From Bremerella sp. P1 (lineage in GTDB: Bacteria; Planctomycetota; Planctomycetia; Pirellulales; Pirellulaceae), in NCBI RefSeq assembly GCF_028748185.1, contig NZ_CP118164.1:1116001-1180000 (forward strand): a DNA stretch of 64,000 bases, written 5' to 3'. This document shows positions 55,526 through 64,000 of the stretch, one piece after another (within the stretch, counting starts at the first letter, position 1; every line of letters begins with the position of its first letter). The position numbers and the translations under genes are program-made. The notes below the pieces were generated by a model, which searched no databases, was not told where the DNA came from, and saw nothing but the letters and a program-made list of their open reading frames with translations.

Positions 55526-56061
55526 AAGTTACTCCTTAGTCGGACTCTTCTCTGAGGTGGTGGGTAAATTAAGTGGCCACGAGAAGCGAGGGGAGCCCAA
55601 CGCCCGGGGGGACGTTTCAATCCATCTCACATTATATGCATTCATAGTTCTCGTGCCCGAGTTTTCTGTCGCACCCGGATGAGGGGAGCGCATTCCGTTT
55701 ACTTTACGGACTTTACAGCACGAATTCCACCCCCTTGGAGATGGTTTCAGATCGCTGTAAAACTTCTCAAAAACAGGGAGATCTGCTAACAGCAGAGGTC
55801 GGTAGGAATCGAAAAAAAGCGTTCAGGCAGGATGCTTTTGCATATTGCCTGTTTTACCAGACCAAAATCCGGAAACAAGCAAGACGATCTAACATTTACC
55901 GTCACTTTTTGCCGGAACCTGCCCCCATTTTTGACAATCACGTCTGATTTCGCCCAAGATGACCGATTTGTACCAGGTGGTGAGCGACAGGACGTAAATT
56001 TGCTACACTGCGAGATTGCTTACCCCGGTTGTTTTAGCGCCTTCACAGCGGCAACGATGCT
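55526..56061. other. Divergent regulatory region between oxidase operon and purD
   Basis: A stretch of about 536 bases without a convincing gene, AT-rich in its middle (55700-55930). It should hold the promoter of the fourteen-gene oxidase operon and that of purD. A TTGACA at 55931-55936 faces purD, but the -10 region 17-18 bases later is poor. Small in-frame pieces at 55735-55947 lack coding character. No operator symmetry is obvious. Confidence 0.5.
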
Positions 56062-57357
56062 ATGAACGTATTGGTCCTCGGTTCTGGCGGACGCGAACAC
56101 GCGTTGGCCTGGAAGTTGTCACAAAGCTCACGCGTACGAAACGTGTTCGTTGCCCCTGGCAATGCCGGCACGCAAATCGACGCCGAGAACGTCCCGATCG
56201 CGGAAACCGATTTCGCCGAACTCGTTTCGTTTGCCAAACGCAACGAAGTGGGTCTGACCGTCGTCGGCCCCGAGGCCCCGTTGGTTGCGGGCGCTGTCGA
56301 CTACTTCCGCGAGCAGGGCCTGACGATCTTCGGCCCGAACAAAGCCGCTGCCCAACTGGAAGGTAGCAAATCGTTCTGCAAGCAAACGCTTCGTAGTGCC
56401 GACGTCCCGACCGCTGACTACCGCGTTTTCCGCGAAGCCGACGCGGCCGCTCGCTACATCAAAGACCGCTTCCCGCACGAAGGGGAAGACGTCAACGTCG
56501 TCGTGAAAGCGGACGGTCTAGCCGCCGGCAAAGGCGTAACCGTTTGCGATACGGCCGAAGAAGCCCTGGAAGCAATCGACCAGATCGGTCGGCAGCGCGT
56601 GTTTGGCGATGCGGGTGCTCAGATCATCATCGAAGAACGGCTCGACGGCGAAGAGGCCAGCGTTCTGGCAATTACCGATGGCAAGACGATCCTCACCCTG
56701 CCACCGGCCCAAGACCACAAACCTGCCTACGACGACGACCAAGGCCCCAACACCGGCGGCATGGGAGCGTACTCCCCTACCCCACTGGTCACGCCGCAAG
56801 TGATGCAGATGGTCGAAGAAAAGGTCCTGGTACCAACCGTCCACGGGATGAAGCGTGCCCGAAATCCTTTCCAAGGCGTTCTGTATGCCGGCCTGATGAT
56901 GACCAACCAGGGGCCAAAGGTCCTGGAATACAACGTTCGCTTCGGCGACCCAGAGTGCCAGCCAATCTTGATGCGGTTGAAGTCCGACCTGGTCGACATC
57001 CTGGAAGCCTGTGCCGTGGGCGACCTCGAATCGATCGATCCGCCGGAGTGGGACACGCGCCCCGCGGTGTGCGTCGTGATGGCCTCGGAAGGGTATCCCG
57101 GCAGCTACGAAAAGGGGAAGCCGATTCGCGGCCTCGACGAAGCCGCGAAACTGGAAGACGTAAAGGTCTTCCACGCAGGCACCAAGATGGATGGCGATCA
57201 GGTCGTGACCAACGGCGGACGCGTCCTGGGTGTAACTGCGATCGGCGACACCATCTCGGCCGCCAAGCTGAAAGCCTACACCGCAGTCAAATGCATCCGC
57301 TGGGACGGTGCCTGGTGCCGGAAAGATATTTCCGACAAGGCCCTACGTCACTCGTAA
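56062..57357 (+). CDS. purD: Phosphoribosylamine-glycine ligase
   Basis: PurD makes glycinamide ribonucleotide from phosphoribosylamine, glycine and ATP in purine synthesis. The 431-residue ATP-grasp enzyme has the family start MNVLVLGSGGREHALAWKL, GPEAPLVAGAVDYF, VVKADGLAAGKGVTVC (ATP-grasp), QDHKPAYDDDQGPNTGGMGAY and NVRFGDPECQ. It is a single-gene unit ending in a strong terminator shared with the convergent NHL gene. Confidence 0.97.
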   Translation: MNVLVLGSGGREHALAWKLSQSSRVRNVFVAPGNAGTQIDAENVPIAETDFAELVSFAKRNEVGLTVVGPEAPLVAGAVDYFREQGLTIFGPNKAAAQLEGSKSFCKQTLRSADVPTADYRVFREADAAARYIKDRFPHEGEDVNVVVKADGLAAGKGVTVCDTAEEALEAIDQIGRQRVFGDAGAQIIIEERLDGEEASVLAITDGKTILTLPPAQDHKPAYDDDQGPNTGGMGAYSPTPLVTPQVMQMVEEKVLVPTVHGMKRARNPFQGVLYAGLMMTNQGPKVLEYNVRFGDPECQPILMRLKSDLVDILEACAVGDLESIDPPEWDTRPAVCVVMASEGYPGSYEKGKPIRGLDEAAKLEDVKVFHAGTKMDGDQVVTNGGRVLGVTAIGDTISAAKLKAYTAVKCIRWDGAWCRKDISDKALRHS

Positions 57358-57387
57358 GCACGAGTGGTCTTTGACACGAGCCAAAAG

Positions 57388-57420
57388 AAAAAGGGGACGC
57401 GACATATGCGTCCCCTTTTT
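57388..57420. terminator. Bidirectional terminator after purD
   Basis: AAAAAGGGGACGC (57388-57400) pairs with GCGTCCCCTTTTT (57408-57420) around a 7-base loop. The T tract on one strand and the A tract on the other suit both purD and the convergent NHL-type gene, whose stop is at 57425. Confidence 0.88.
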
Positions 57421-57424
57421 TGTT

Positions 57425-59470
57425 CTACCATCCCCACCAGGGATTGAATGGGAACCACTTGCTGGGTCCGAATCCGCGGAAGCCAAACCGCGGGTGGAAG
57501 AACTCTGGGTTTTGCGGCGGACCAATCAGTGGTGTCTTCACCGGCGTTGCCACACCGATGGCCTGTACCAGGCCGTCACCGCCGATGATGTTGGTCTTGG
57601 TCGAGTCCAACTGCCAGTTGTTGCAGGTCCAGACATTTCCGGAAGCATCGATCTGTAGCCCCGTAACGTGTTGGAACGAAGGATTCGAGTAGCTAAACAA
57701 CACGTCGCCGCGATCGGCGCCACTTCCCTGCATCACGGTGATAAATGGCGGTACATTCTGATCAGGCGTACCACCGGGCGGATTGGTAAAGCTGGCAATC
57801 CAGATCTGATTGCTACCGTCAACCGCCAGTCCCCAACCGTGGGTCGTAGGATCGGCTTCATAATCGGTGGGCGTAAAGGTTGTTCCATCGATAAACGTCA
57901 CCTTGTTCGATTCAAAATTGCTGATCCATCCGTTGCCTCCCTGGTCGATGGCAATGGTCTTGGGCGAAGAGAAATCGCCGTATTTTCGCAGCAGCGACAA
58001 GTCAGGCGTCTGTCCCAGCCCTGGCGAATCGATCTGAGCGACGACTCTGATTCTGCCGCGAGGCGTCAGTTCGAGCACGCATACATTCCCGACGCCAATT
58101 GGGGCAAAGCCTGAGTTGGCAACCCATGCCCTCCCCTTGGCATCGATTGCTACGCTAAATGGCTTGCGAACGATCAGTCCTTCGTTCTTTCCACGGGGAA
58201 AGGTAATCGCCCGATTGCGATTGGCACCGAGAAACACCGTGATCGAACCGTTGGAAAGCGGGTCGGACGAGTCACCCATGTTCGTCACCCATAAGTTCCC
58301 CTTCTGATCGAACGCGATCCCCATCGCTTTGACCGGTGGGTCCTCATCGTAGACGGTCGACGGAATGTACCGCCGCAAATCGCCGCGTGGCGAGAACGAC
58401 GTGATATCACCGTTGCCAAAGTTCGAGATCCAGCCGTTGTCGAAACGATCGACCGCCGTGCCATAGCCCGAACCATTAACAAGTGGATTGACGATCGGGC
58501 TACCGAGAATCGGCTGGCCCAAAGGACTCAAAACGGTGACCTGCTCGCCAGGATCAACGTCTGGCGGCAAGTTATTGAAGTTATTGTTGGACCATACGTT
58601 CCCTTTGGAATCGAAGGCCGTCCGGCCCGGTGCGTTGAATCCACCTTCGGTGAAATGCAGCATCAGAATCCAGGCCATCGGAGGTTCAAGCAAAAGCGGT
58701 GCGTATAGCGGCGATGTTTGAGCCAACGCCAACAACGCACTGTTGTCGAACGAGGCCGGATTGCGTGCGATGTTGTGAATGGCCTCGAATGTATTGGTCG
58801 GGGTAGGTGAACCGAGTGGAGTCGTCAAAGCGAACAACGTATCGCATGCGACACCGGTATTGTCGGTAGCACACGCAACGATCATATCGGCCAACGTATT
58901 GAAGGTAACCAAAGCCTGAGTGGTACGCGGATACTCGAGAAGCGTCGTCCCGTTGTTCTGATTCGAGATCACTGCGGCGGCTTCGCCGGTCTGCACATCG
59001 ACCAGGTTGGTCGTCGTAGCGAATGCGTTATCCAGCCCCGGCGAGAAGCCGTAGATTTTGTGGCCATCGATAAACTGAGCACAGGCAAACGCGGTAGCAA
59101 CCGTCGTCAGTTCGTTGACCTGGATCGCGATCGAAAGGTTCTTGCCAACCTGACCAACCGCAGCGACAAGCACCAGTTCGCTATCGCCTGGTTCGCCGGC
59201 TGAGACGACCACGTACAGCAGATCTTTGTGGCTGGCTCGGCGATAGTTAACGCTGAACAAGCCATTTTCGTCCGTGGTATCACTATCCAGCAAATAGGCA
59301 TGTCCCCATCCGGCCGAATACAACTCGACTGTCGCACTTTCCAGCGGCAAAGCACCAGCGGTCGCGATGCCCGTGATCGTGCGACCACCACCTTTGGCAT
59401 AGGATACCTCGGTAAGTGCCAGACAGACTCCGGCGGCTAGGATTGTTGCGATCCAGAGAGAACGAAACAT
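57425..59470 (-). CDS. Secreted NHL/SMP-type beta-propeller protein with aromatic C-terminus
   Basis: The 681-residue exported protein has a signal peptide (LWIATILAAGVCLALTEVSYA), an N-terminal Ig-like/carboxypeptidase-regulatory domain (ITGIATAGALPLESATVEL), a helical middle part, and a C-terminal propeller of repeated strands with the signature GNVWxxNxxxN/G (DSKGNVWSNNNFN; DQKGNLWVTNMGD; DAKGRAWVANSGF; DQGGNGWISNFES; DASGNVWTCNNWQ). The last 20 residues are crowded with Phe, Trp, Gly and Pro (FGPSKWFPFNPWWGW). Start ATG 59470 is preceded by AGGTG. Function unknown; the propeller suggests binding of a polymer or partner. Confidence 0.85.
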   Translation of the reverse strand: MFRSLWIATILAAGVCLALTEVSYAKGGGRTITGIATAGALPLESATVELYSAGWGHAYLLDSDTTDENGLFSVNYRRASHKDLLYVVVSAGEPGDSELVLVAAVGQVGKNLSIAIQVNELTTVATAFACAQFIDGHKIYGFSPGLDNAFATTTNLVDVQTGEAAAVISNQNNGTTLLEYPRTTQALVTFNTLADMIVACATDNTGVACDTLFALTTPLGSPTPTNTFEAIHNIARNPASFDNSALLALAQTSPLYAPLLLEPPMAWILMLHFTEGGFNAPGRTAFDSKGNVWSNNNFNNLPPDVDPGEQVTVLSPLGQPILGSPIVNPLVNGSGYGTAVDRFDNGWISNFGNGDITSFSPRGDLRRYIPSTVYDEDPPVKAMGIAFDQKGNLWVTNMGDSSDPLSNGSITVFLGANRNRAITFPRGKNEGLIVRKPFSVAIDAKGRAWVANSGFAPIGVGNVCVLELTPRGRIRVVAQIDSPGLGQTPDLSLLRKYGDFSSPKTIAIDQGGNGWISNFESNKVTFIDGTTFTPTDYEADPTTHGWGLAVDGSNQIWIASFTNPPGGTPDQNVPPFITVMQGSGADRGDVLFSYSNPSFQHVTGLQIDASGNVWTCNNWQLDSTKTNIIGGDGLVQAIGVATPVKTPLIGPPQNPEFFHPRFGFRGFGPSKWFPFNPWWGW

Positions 59471-59748
59471 GGAAGCACCTCGATGAACTGACGCATAATG
59501 AAGAGTGTTCTGGCCGTTGCAGAGAGCATCCCTTGCCGCCTGCGAAAGGTCACCGTGCGGCAAACCACATCAGGACCTCTACTTGGGCATAGCCTAACTG
59601 CGTCCCATAGTCATTTCAAACTTCTTCGCGTGGTTTTCAGCTCGAGCGAAACCAGGACGACAACAGAATTGCGCCACCTTTTTCGTGCCATGCCTCTAAA
59701 TGCATCACTCTACGAGTCAGGCCCTACCAACGCTTGTGAAGTCAGGCG

Positions 59749-60450
59749 TTACGATTCGCCGAAGAACTCTTCGGCAATCTTCTTCAGATAGTCGTCCGAA
59801 AAGACATTGGGGGCTGGCTTCTCGGTCGGCTTCGCCCCAGGCCGGCTTGGCTTGCCAGGCGGGGTCTTCGGCTGGGGCGCTGGCATAGCGGTGGGAACAC
59901 TTCGCGATTGATCTTCCGACGGTGCCAACGCATCGACGTCGATCTTACCGAAGAATTCGACCCACTCGCTTACTTCGTTTTCGGGAATAGCCGGAGCACT
60001 TGGCCGTTTAGGCAGTGGCGGTTTCTTGGCTTCCTCTTCCCGGCGACGGGCACGCGATTGCCGCATCAAGCGATACCAGCTATCGCTATCGATGGCCTTC
60101 GCTTTGCGGCGTCGGGCCGCACGCTGCACGCGGTGATCGCTGGAGACCACCGTTAGACGCTTGGGAGCATGATGCTCTTGAATCAGCTCTTCGATCATCT
60201 CGTCGGCGTCGGCATAGCCGGTGGCAAACCGTACAGTGATCTGATGATAGTCGTAGACACGCGGCAACCCAGGCGGGGCCTTGGCCGAGTCGAAGACAAC
60301 GACGGTCTGCGTCAGTTCCTTCGGATCGATCACCGCCAGCAAGGCATCTAAGAGAGCCCTGCGTTCGCCTTCAAAAGAACCTTCACCATCGACAGAACCG
60401 ACTAGCCCAGCCGCGTATAGCAGATTGTATCCATCAATAATCAGCGGCAT
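59749..60450 (-). CDS. NYN-domain protein (YacP/Rae1-like RNase family)
   Basis: The 233-residue protein starts with an NYN/PIN-like nuclease domain: MPLIIDGYNLLYAAG (first Asp), VVVFDSAKAPPG, ITVRFATGYADADEMIEELI and LTVVSSDHRVQRAARR, which together form the acidic site of the YacP family; in Bacillus the homologue Rae1 cuts mRNA on ribosomes. The C-terminal 90 residues are Pro, Lys and Glu-rich and end in a short conserved-looking helix (DDYLKKIAEEFFGE). It lies 56 bases after the dihydroorotase-like gene. Confidence 0.88.
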   Translation of the reverse strand: MPLIIDGYNLLYAAGLVGSVDGEGSFEGERRALLDALLAVIDPKELTQTVVVFDSAKAPPGLPRVYDYHQITVRFATGYADADEMIEELIQEHHAPKRLTVVSSDHRVQRAARRRKAKAIDSDSWYRLMRQSRARRREEEAKKPPLPKRPSAPAIPENEVSEWVEFFGKIDVDALAPSEDQSRSVPTAMPAPQPKTPPGKPSRPGAKPTEKPAPNVFSDDYLKKIAEEFFGES

Positions 60451-60506
60451 GGCAGCGCCATCGACTCGGCTGCGAAAGGAACGTTCGGGAAAGCCCGTCG
60501 TGCGGG

Positions 60507-61790
60507 TTAGTTCCCATCGTAGCGGAACTTCGTCACTCCGCCTACGATCGTTTCCACCGCACGTCCGGTCAGTTCAACACCACCGAAGGGAGAATTGAAA
60601 CTCTTCGAGCGGAAGGTGGACGGATCGACCGTCCACTTGGCTTCCGGATCGATCAGCGTCACATCGGCATCGGCACCAGGCTTGAGCGTTCCCTTTTCGA
60701 CACCCAATACTGTGGCAACATTGGTCGACATGGCCCGAATCACCGTCAGCCAGTCGAGGTGCCCGGCATGCACCAAGTGCGTGCTGACCAACCCCAAGGC
60801 TGTCTCCAATCCGACCATACCAAACGGAGCTTCCGTAATCGCGCACATCTTCTTTTCCGAAGACCGCGGAGCATGCCCGCTGGCGATGACGTCGATCGTG
60901 CCATCTTTCAGCCCAGCAATACACGCGTCAATATGATCGCGTGAACGCAAGGGCGGATTGAGTTTTAAACTGGTGTGAAAGCCTCGCATGGCCGCGTCGG
61001 TCAACGCGAACTGATAGGCACAGATACTTGCCGTTACGCTTACGTCGCGGTCCTTTGCCCGGCGAAGGATATCGACCGTGCCGCTACAGGAAATGGCCAG
61101 CAAATGCAGCTTACCGCCGGTGGCTTCACAAATACGAATGTCGCGAGCGGCCATCACATCTTCGGCCTCGGCCGGCATCGGGGCGAGCCCTAGCACGGTA
61201 CTGACCGAGCCGTCGTGCATGACGCCATCACGTGAGAGTTCGACCATCTCGGGCCGATTCAGCACGGGGCGATCGAACATGAGCGTGTATTCCAGGGCCC
61301 GGCGAAGCAGTTCCGGGTTGGACACCGGCCGTTGACCATCGCTGAACGCGATCGCTCCGGCATTGTGCAGAATGCCGATCTCAGCCATTTCTTCCCCTTG
61401 GCGTCCACTGCTAACGCACGCCACGGGAAACACGTTGCAATGATCGGCCTCGGATGCCTGGCGACCGAGATACGTCACGGCGGCGGCACTATCAACCGGT
61501 GGATTGGTTTCAGAAATGGCCGCGATGGATGTGAACCCGCCGGCAAGCGCTGCACAGCCAGCCGATTCGATCGTTTCGTCTTCCTCAAAACCTGGCTCAC
61601 GAATCTGCACGTGCAGATCAATCAGCCCCGGGACGACCAACTTACCGGTAGCATCGATGACCTTCATCTCGTCCGTCGGCTCGACGTCGATGGCAGCGAT
61701 GCGTCCCTCTTCGATCAGCAGGTTGGTAACGCGATCGATTTCTTGGCTTGGGTCGATGACCCGACCGTTTTGTATCAGCGTTTTCAGCAT
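60507..61790 (-). CDS. Dihydroorotase-like protein lacking metal ligands (pseudo-PyrC)
   Basis: The 427-residue protein follows the type I dihydroorotase fold (VVPGLIDLHVQIREPG, ALAGGFTSIAAISETNPPVD, EAPFGMVGLETAL), so annotation tools will call it pyrC. The zinc ligands are missing: HVH is HVQ (H60, Q62); the EHCED motif is LNRPE (177-181); AHVS is LAIS (231-234); TDHAPH is SGHAPR (304-309), removing the catalytic Asp. It resembles the inactive PyrC' of Pseudomonas, which only supports aspartate transcarbamoylase. It lies 80 bases after pyrB. A working dihydroorotase must then be elsewhere. The loss of ligands is seen; the role is inferred. Confidence 0.9.
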   Translation of the reverse strand: MLKTLIQNGRVIDPSQEIDRVTNLLIEEGRIAAIDVEPTDEMKVIDATGKLVVPGLIDLHVQIREPGFEEDETIESAGCAALAGGFTSIAAISETNPPVDSAAAVTYLGRQASEADHCNVFPVACVSSGRQGEEMAEIGILHNAGAIAFSDGQRPVSNPELLRRALEYTLMFDRPVLNRPEMVELSRDGVMHDGSVSTVLGLAPMPAEAEDVMAARDIRICEATGGKLHLLAISCSGTVDILRRAKDRDVSVTASICAYQFALTDAAMRGFHTSLKLNPPLRSRDHIDACIAGLKDGTIDVIASGHAPRSSEKKMCAITEAPFGMVGLETALGLVSTHLVHAGHLDWLTVIRAMSTNVATVLGVEKGTLKPGADADVTLIDPEAKWTVDPSTFRSKSFNSPFGGVELTGRAVETIVGGVTKFRYDGN

Positions 61791-61806
61791 GGTCTCACGT
61801 CCAGTC

Positions 61807-61830
61807 CCTTCGCCCCTTCACCGGCGAAGG
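61807..61830. repeat. Hairpin in the pyrB/pyrC' gap, possible REP-like element
   Basis: CCTTCGCC (61807-61814) pairs with GGCGAAGG (61823-61830) around an 8-base loop, and the flank reads GGATGGGGTGCGG. The style recalls short palindromic interspersed elements of GC-rich bacteria. A single copy cannot prove this. Confidence 0.4.
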
Positions 61831-61870
61831 ATGGGGTGCGGTTATGATTCTCTCTTCGATTCAAGCCCAA

Positions 61871-62830
61871 TCAATTGGCACGCCCTGCGCTGACCAGCCA
61901 CATGGCCGCCATGCGAACCGCCAAGCCGTTGTTCACCTGGTGCAGGATCACCGAATGCTCGCCGTCGGCCACCTCTGGGGTGATTTCAACACCGCGGTTG
62001 ATCGGCCCAGGAGCCATAATCAAGATGTCTGACTTGGCCCGCTGCATGCGATTTTGATCCATCGCATAAAGCAACGCGTACTCGCGAACCGATGGGAAGG
62101 GACGCGTGTATTGCCGCTCGAATTGGATACGAAGCAAGTTCAAAACATCGCAACGGGGCAGGATCGCGTCCAAATCGTACGAGACCTCGACGCCGTATTC
62201 TTCCCAGCGGCGGGAAACAAGCGTCGACGGGCCACACACGATGACGTGCGCCCCAAGCTTTTGTAGTCCCCAGATATTCGACCGGGCCGTCCGGCTATGG
62301 GCGATATCCCCTACCAATGCGACGGTCTTGCCGCGTAAGTCGCCGCGATGCTGACGAATGGTTAGGATGTCGAGCAGACCTTGCGTGGGGTGCTCATGCG
62401 GACCGTCACCGGCGTTGATCACGGAAACGTCCATGTTTTCGGACAGCATCTGAGCGGTGCCGGGCGCCTTATGCCGACAGACGAGCGTATCGATACACAT
62501 CGACTGGATCGTCTTGGCCGTGTCTAGCAGCGTTTCTCCCTTGGAGAGACTACTACTGGATGCCGAGAACTCGATGACATCGGAACCCAAGCGACGAGCC
62601 GCAAGCGAAAAACTGATTCGTGTGCGTGTCGAGTCTTCAAAGAACAGATTGACGCTGGTGCGACCGGTCAATAGCGGCAGCTTCTGGCGGCAATCTTGGG
62701 TGGATTCTTTGAACGCTTGAGCAACGTCGAGAAGAAGCGTGATTTCGTCTGACGTTAAACTTTCCAAATCGAGCAGATGCCGCTTTGTCCAGCGGCCTAC
62801 GAAGGGCTCGAGAAAACCAGGCGTCTCCAT
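61871..62830 (-). CDS. pyrB: Aspartate carbamoyltransferase
   Basis: PyrB joins carbamoyl phosphate and aspartate in pyrimidine synthesis. The 319-residue protein has the carbamoyl phosphate motif FFEDSTRTRISFSLAARRLG, LSKGETLLDTAKTI, HEHPTQGLLDILTI, VGDIAHSRTARSNI and the closing GPINRGVEI and HQVNNGLAVRMA. All active-site residues appear present. ATG 62830 starts the conserved part; an in-frame upstream ATG exists at 62878. The next gene codes for a dihydroorotase-like protein without metal ligands, the arrangement of Pseudomonas pyrBC'. Confidence 0.96.
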   Translation of the reverse strand: METPGFLEPFVGRWTKRHLLDLESLTSDEITLLLDVAQAFKESTQDCRQKLPLLTGRTSVNLFFEDSTRTRISFSLAARRLGSDVIEFSASSSSLSKGETLLDTAKTIQSMCIDTLVCRHKAPGTAQMLSENMDVSVINAGDGPHEHPTQGLLDILTIRQHRGDLRGKTVALVGDIAHSRTARSNIWGLQKLGAHVIVCGPSTLVSRRWEEYGVEVSYDLDAILPRCDVLNLLRIQFERQYTRPFPSVREYALLYAMDQNRMQRAKSDILIMAPGPINRGVEITPEVADGEHSVILHQVNNGLAVRMAAMWLVSAGRAN

Positions 62831-62920
62831 GGAATCCCAGAATATGTAAGCGAAATGGGCCGGTTTACGTTGGGGCAAATTCTACGGATTCCGCAGCATG
62901 CTCACAACCTGGGGCGCGCG

Positions 62921-62961
62921 AAAAAGGACGACTGGGGCGAAAAAGTGCACCAGCCGTCCTT
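62921..62961 (-). terminator. Terminator of the efflux gene
   Basis: On the minus strand AAGGACGGCTGG pairs with CCAGTCGTCCTT (one mismatch) around a loop, followed by five T residues. It lies about 30 bases after the stop of the TolC-type gene and upstream of pyrB, separating the two units. Confidence 0.75.
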
Positions 62962-62990
62962 GTTTTCTCGTCCAAACCAACTCGCAGGAC

Positions 62991-64000
62991 TTAGTTGGCG
63001 TCAGCCGCCGGAGGTGGCAAGGCATCGGCCGGCTGCAAAGCGTCCTTGGGAACTGGAAGGTTGGGGATCAGGTTATCATCCAGCGGGATGTCCTTGTTGT
63101 TTTCCCCATCGTTGGCGTCGGCGTTGTCGCCATCGGGATTGGCTGGGGTCGGCTCGATGATCTCCCCGGCTGGCACGGCCGTCGGATCAGGTGCGACCGC
63201 GAACGGATCGATCCAACCACCCCCCAGGGCCTTGTACAACGAGACCACCGCCAGGTAGATATCCCCTTCGGCCGCGGCTGCTTGGTCGTCCAGTTCCGCC
63301 TGGAAACGCTGAGCGTCGAGAAGCGTCTGGAACGGGATGATCCCCCCCTTGTACTGCTCTTCGGAAATCTCAGCTGCCGCACGAGCCGCCAAGGCTGCTT
63401 CGCGAAGGCTTCTGGCTCGCTCGATGCTGTAGCGGTACTGCGACAACGAGTCTTCCACTTCCTGCGCGGCCGAGATCACTTCGTTCTGGTAGAAGTAGAC
63501 CAGACCTCGCCAACGAGCACGCTGGACTTCGATATCACTTCGCACGCGACCGAAGTCTAACAATCGCCATCGCATTGCCGGACCAGCCGCATAAGCAATA
63601 CTGTTACTCGTAAACCAGCGGCTAAACTTGGTCGAGTCAACGGTGAACGAACCAGTAATCGTGAATCGCGGATACAGTTCCGATACGGCAACACCGATTC
63701 GAGCTGCTTGAGCTGCTAACTGACGTTCGGCCGAGCGAATATCAGGTCGCTGACGAATCAATTCGATCGGTAGACCAACATCGATGTCTTGCGGCAACAT
63801 CGGAAATTGCTGCTGCGGGGTGATCTGCTTCGACAAGTCGGATGGTGGTTCGCCCATCAACACCGACAAGCGGTGGTAGGCCAGTTCCATTTCCTGACGT
63901 AGAAGCGGAAGGCCAGCTTCGGTGCTATACAAGTTGGACTTGGCCTGTTCGACGTCGAGTTGGCTCACCGTACCAGCGGCGAATCGGTCTTCGGTAATCT
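62991..64000 (-). CDS. TolC/NodT-type outer-membrane efflux protein, C-terminal part
   Basis: The frame is open to the window edge (ITEDRFAAGTVSQLDVEQAK), so the N-terminus lies outside; about 335 residues are visible. It is the second half of an outer membrane factor of the OEP family: YHRLSVLMGEPPSDL, LPIELIRQRPDIRSAERQLAAQAARIGVAVSELYPRFTITGSF and FLS-like QAAAAEGDIYLAVVSLYKALGGGW. These proteins form trimers that span the outer membrane and periplasm for RND or ABC efflux pumps. The C-terminal tail (PTPANPDGDNADANDGENN) is acidic and low in complexity. The pump partners would be upstream, outside the window. Confidence 0.92.
   Translation of the reverse strand, partial: ITEDRFAAGTVSQLDVEQAKSNLYSTEAGLPLLRQEMELAYHRLSVLMGEPPSDLSKQITPQQQFPMLPQDIDVGLPIELIRQRPDIRSAERQLAAQAARIGVAVSELYPRFTITGSFTVDSTKFSRWFTSNSIAYAAGPAMRWRLLDFGRVRSDIEVQRARWRGLVYFYQNEVISAAQEVEDSLSQYRYSIERARSLREAALAARAAAEISEEQYKGGIIPFQTLLDAQRFQAELDDQAAAAEGDIYLAVVSLYKALGGGWIDPFAVAPDPTAVPAGEIIEPTPANPDGDNADANDGENNKDIPLDDNLIPNLPVPKDALQPADALPPPAADAN

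Overview
The window looks like chromosomal DNA of a planctomycete, most likely order Pirellulales (a Blastopirellula/Bremerella-like relative; the genus is an inference). The main reasons are a DUF1559 protein with a prepilin-type N-terminus next to a small lipoprotein, a secreted Cys-type sulfatase, a MoxR/DUF58/BatA/VWA/DUF4175 operon that also carries a secreted prenyltransferase-repeat protein and an NPCBM protein, LpxB and TolC-type proteins of a Gram-negative envelope, and a large aa3-type oxidase operon. Coding is dense and moderately GC-rich on both strands. I found no tRNA, rRNA, CRISPR array, insertion sequence or prophage.

Layout. (1) 1-5.4 kb: the 3' end of leuA with a perfect terminator, a lone AT-richer gene with a C-terminal TIR-like nucleotide-binding domain (a probable immune effector without a visible cyclase partner), a small membrane protein, a gene-poor stretch with a possible 39-codon gene, a DUF502 protein and a GH144-like secreted glycoside hydrolase. 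(2) 5.7-11.3 kb: an accessory patch with three small proteins resembling families seen among toxin-immunity proteins (DUF1629/Imm43-like, DUF7832-like, DUF6331-like) between a secreted hydrolase, a PIG-L deacetylase, a cupin and a SOUL protein. (3) 11.4-25.6 kb: a DUF1559/lipoprotein pair, a DcaP-like porin, an LDH-like dehydrogenase with an unusual substrate loop, an ORF interrupted by an in-frame TAA, a sulfatase, a DUF420 protein, lpxB, a UPF0173 hydrolase, archaeal-type phosphoglycerate mutase and a chemoreceptor. (4) 39.6-25.6 kb (minus strand): a nine-gene Bat-like operon of surface or periplasmic scaffold proteins, preceded by a PQQ-propeller/TPR protein. (5) 55.5-42.4 kb (minus strand): a fourteen-gene cytochrome oxidase operon holding two cupredoxin-like proteins, a dihaem cytochrome c lipoprotein, CtaC, an A2-type CtaD, CtaA, CtaB, a CtaE with a large coiled-coil insertion, CtaF, an ABC exporter, a double-domain SCO protein, DUF420 and a small CxxC protein. 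(6) 56-64 kb: purD, a secreted NHL-type propeller, then pyrB, a dihydroorotase homologue that has lost its metal ligands, and an NYN-domain gene, and finally the 3' part of a TolC/NodT-type efflux gene.

The clearest functional units are the oxidase operon (structural subunits, haem A synthesis, copper delivery, electron donors), the Bat-like operon, and the pyrimidine pair, which looks like the PyrB/inactive PyrC' arrangement of Pseudomonas. The best candidates for new biology are the CtaE coiled-coil insertion, the pseudo-dihydroorotase, the stand-alone TIR-like effector, the tandem SCO protein and the TAA-interrupted ORF. All family names come from reading motifs; no database search was run.
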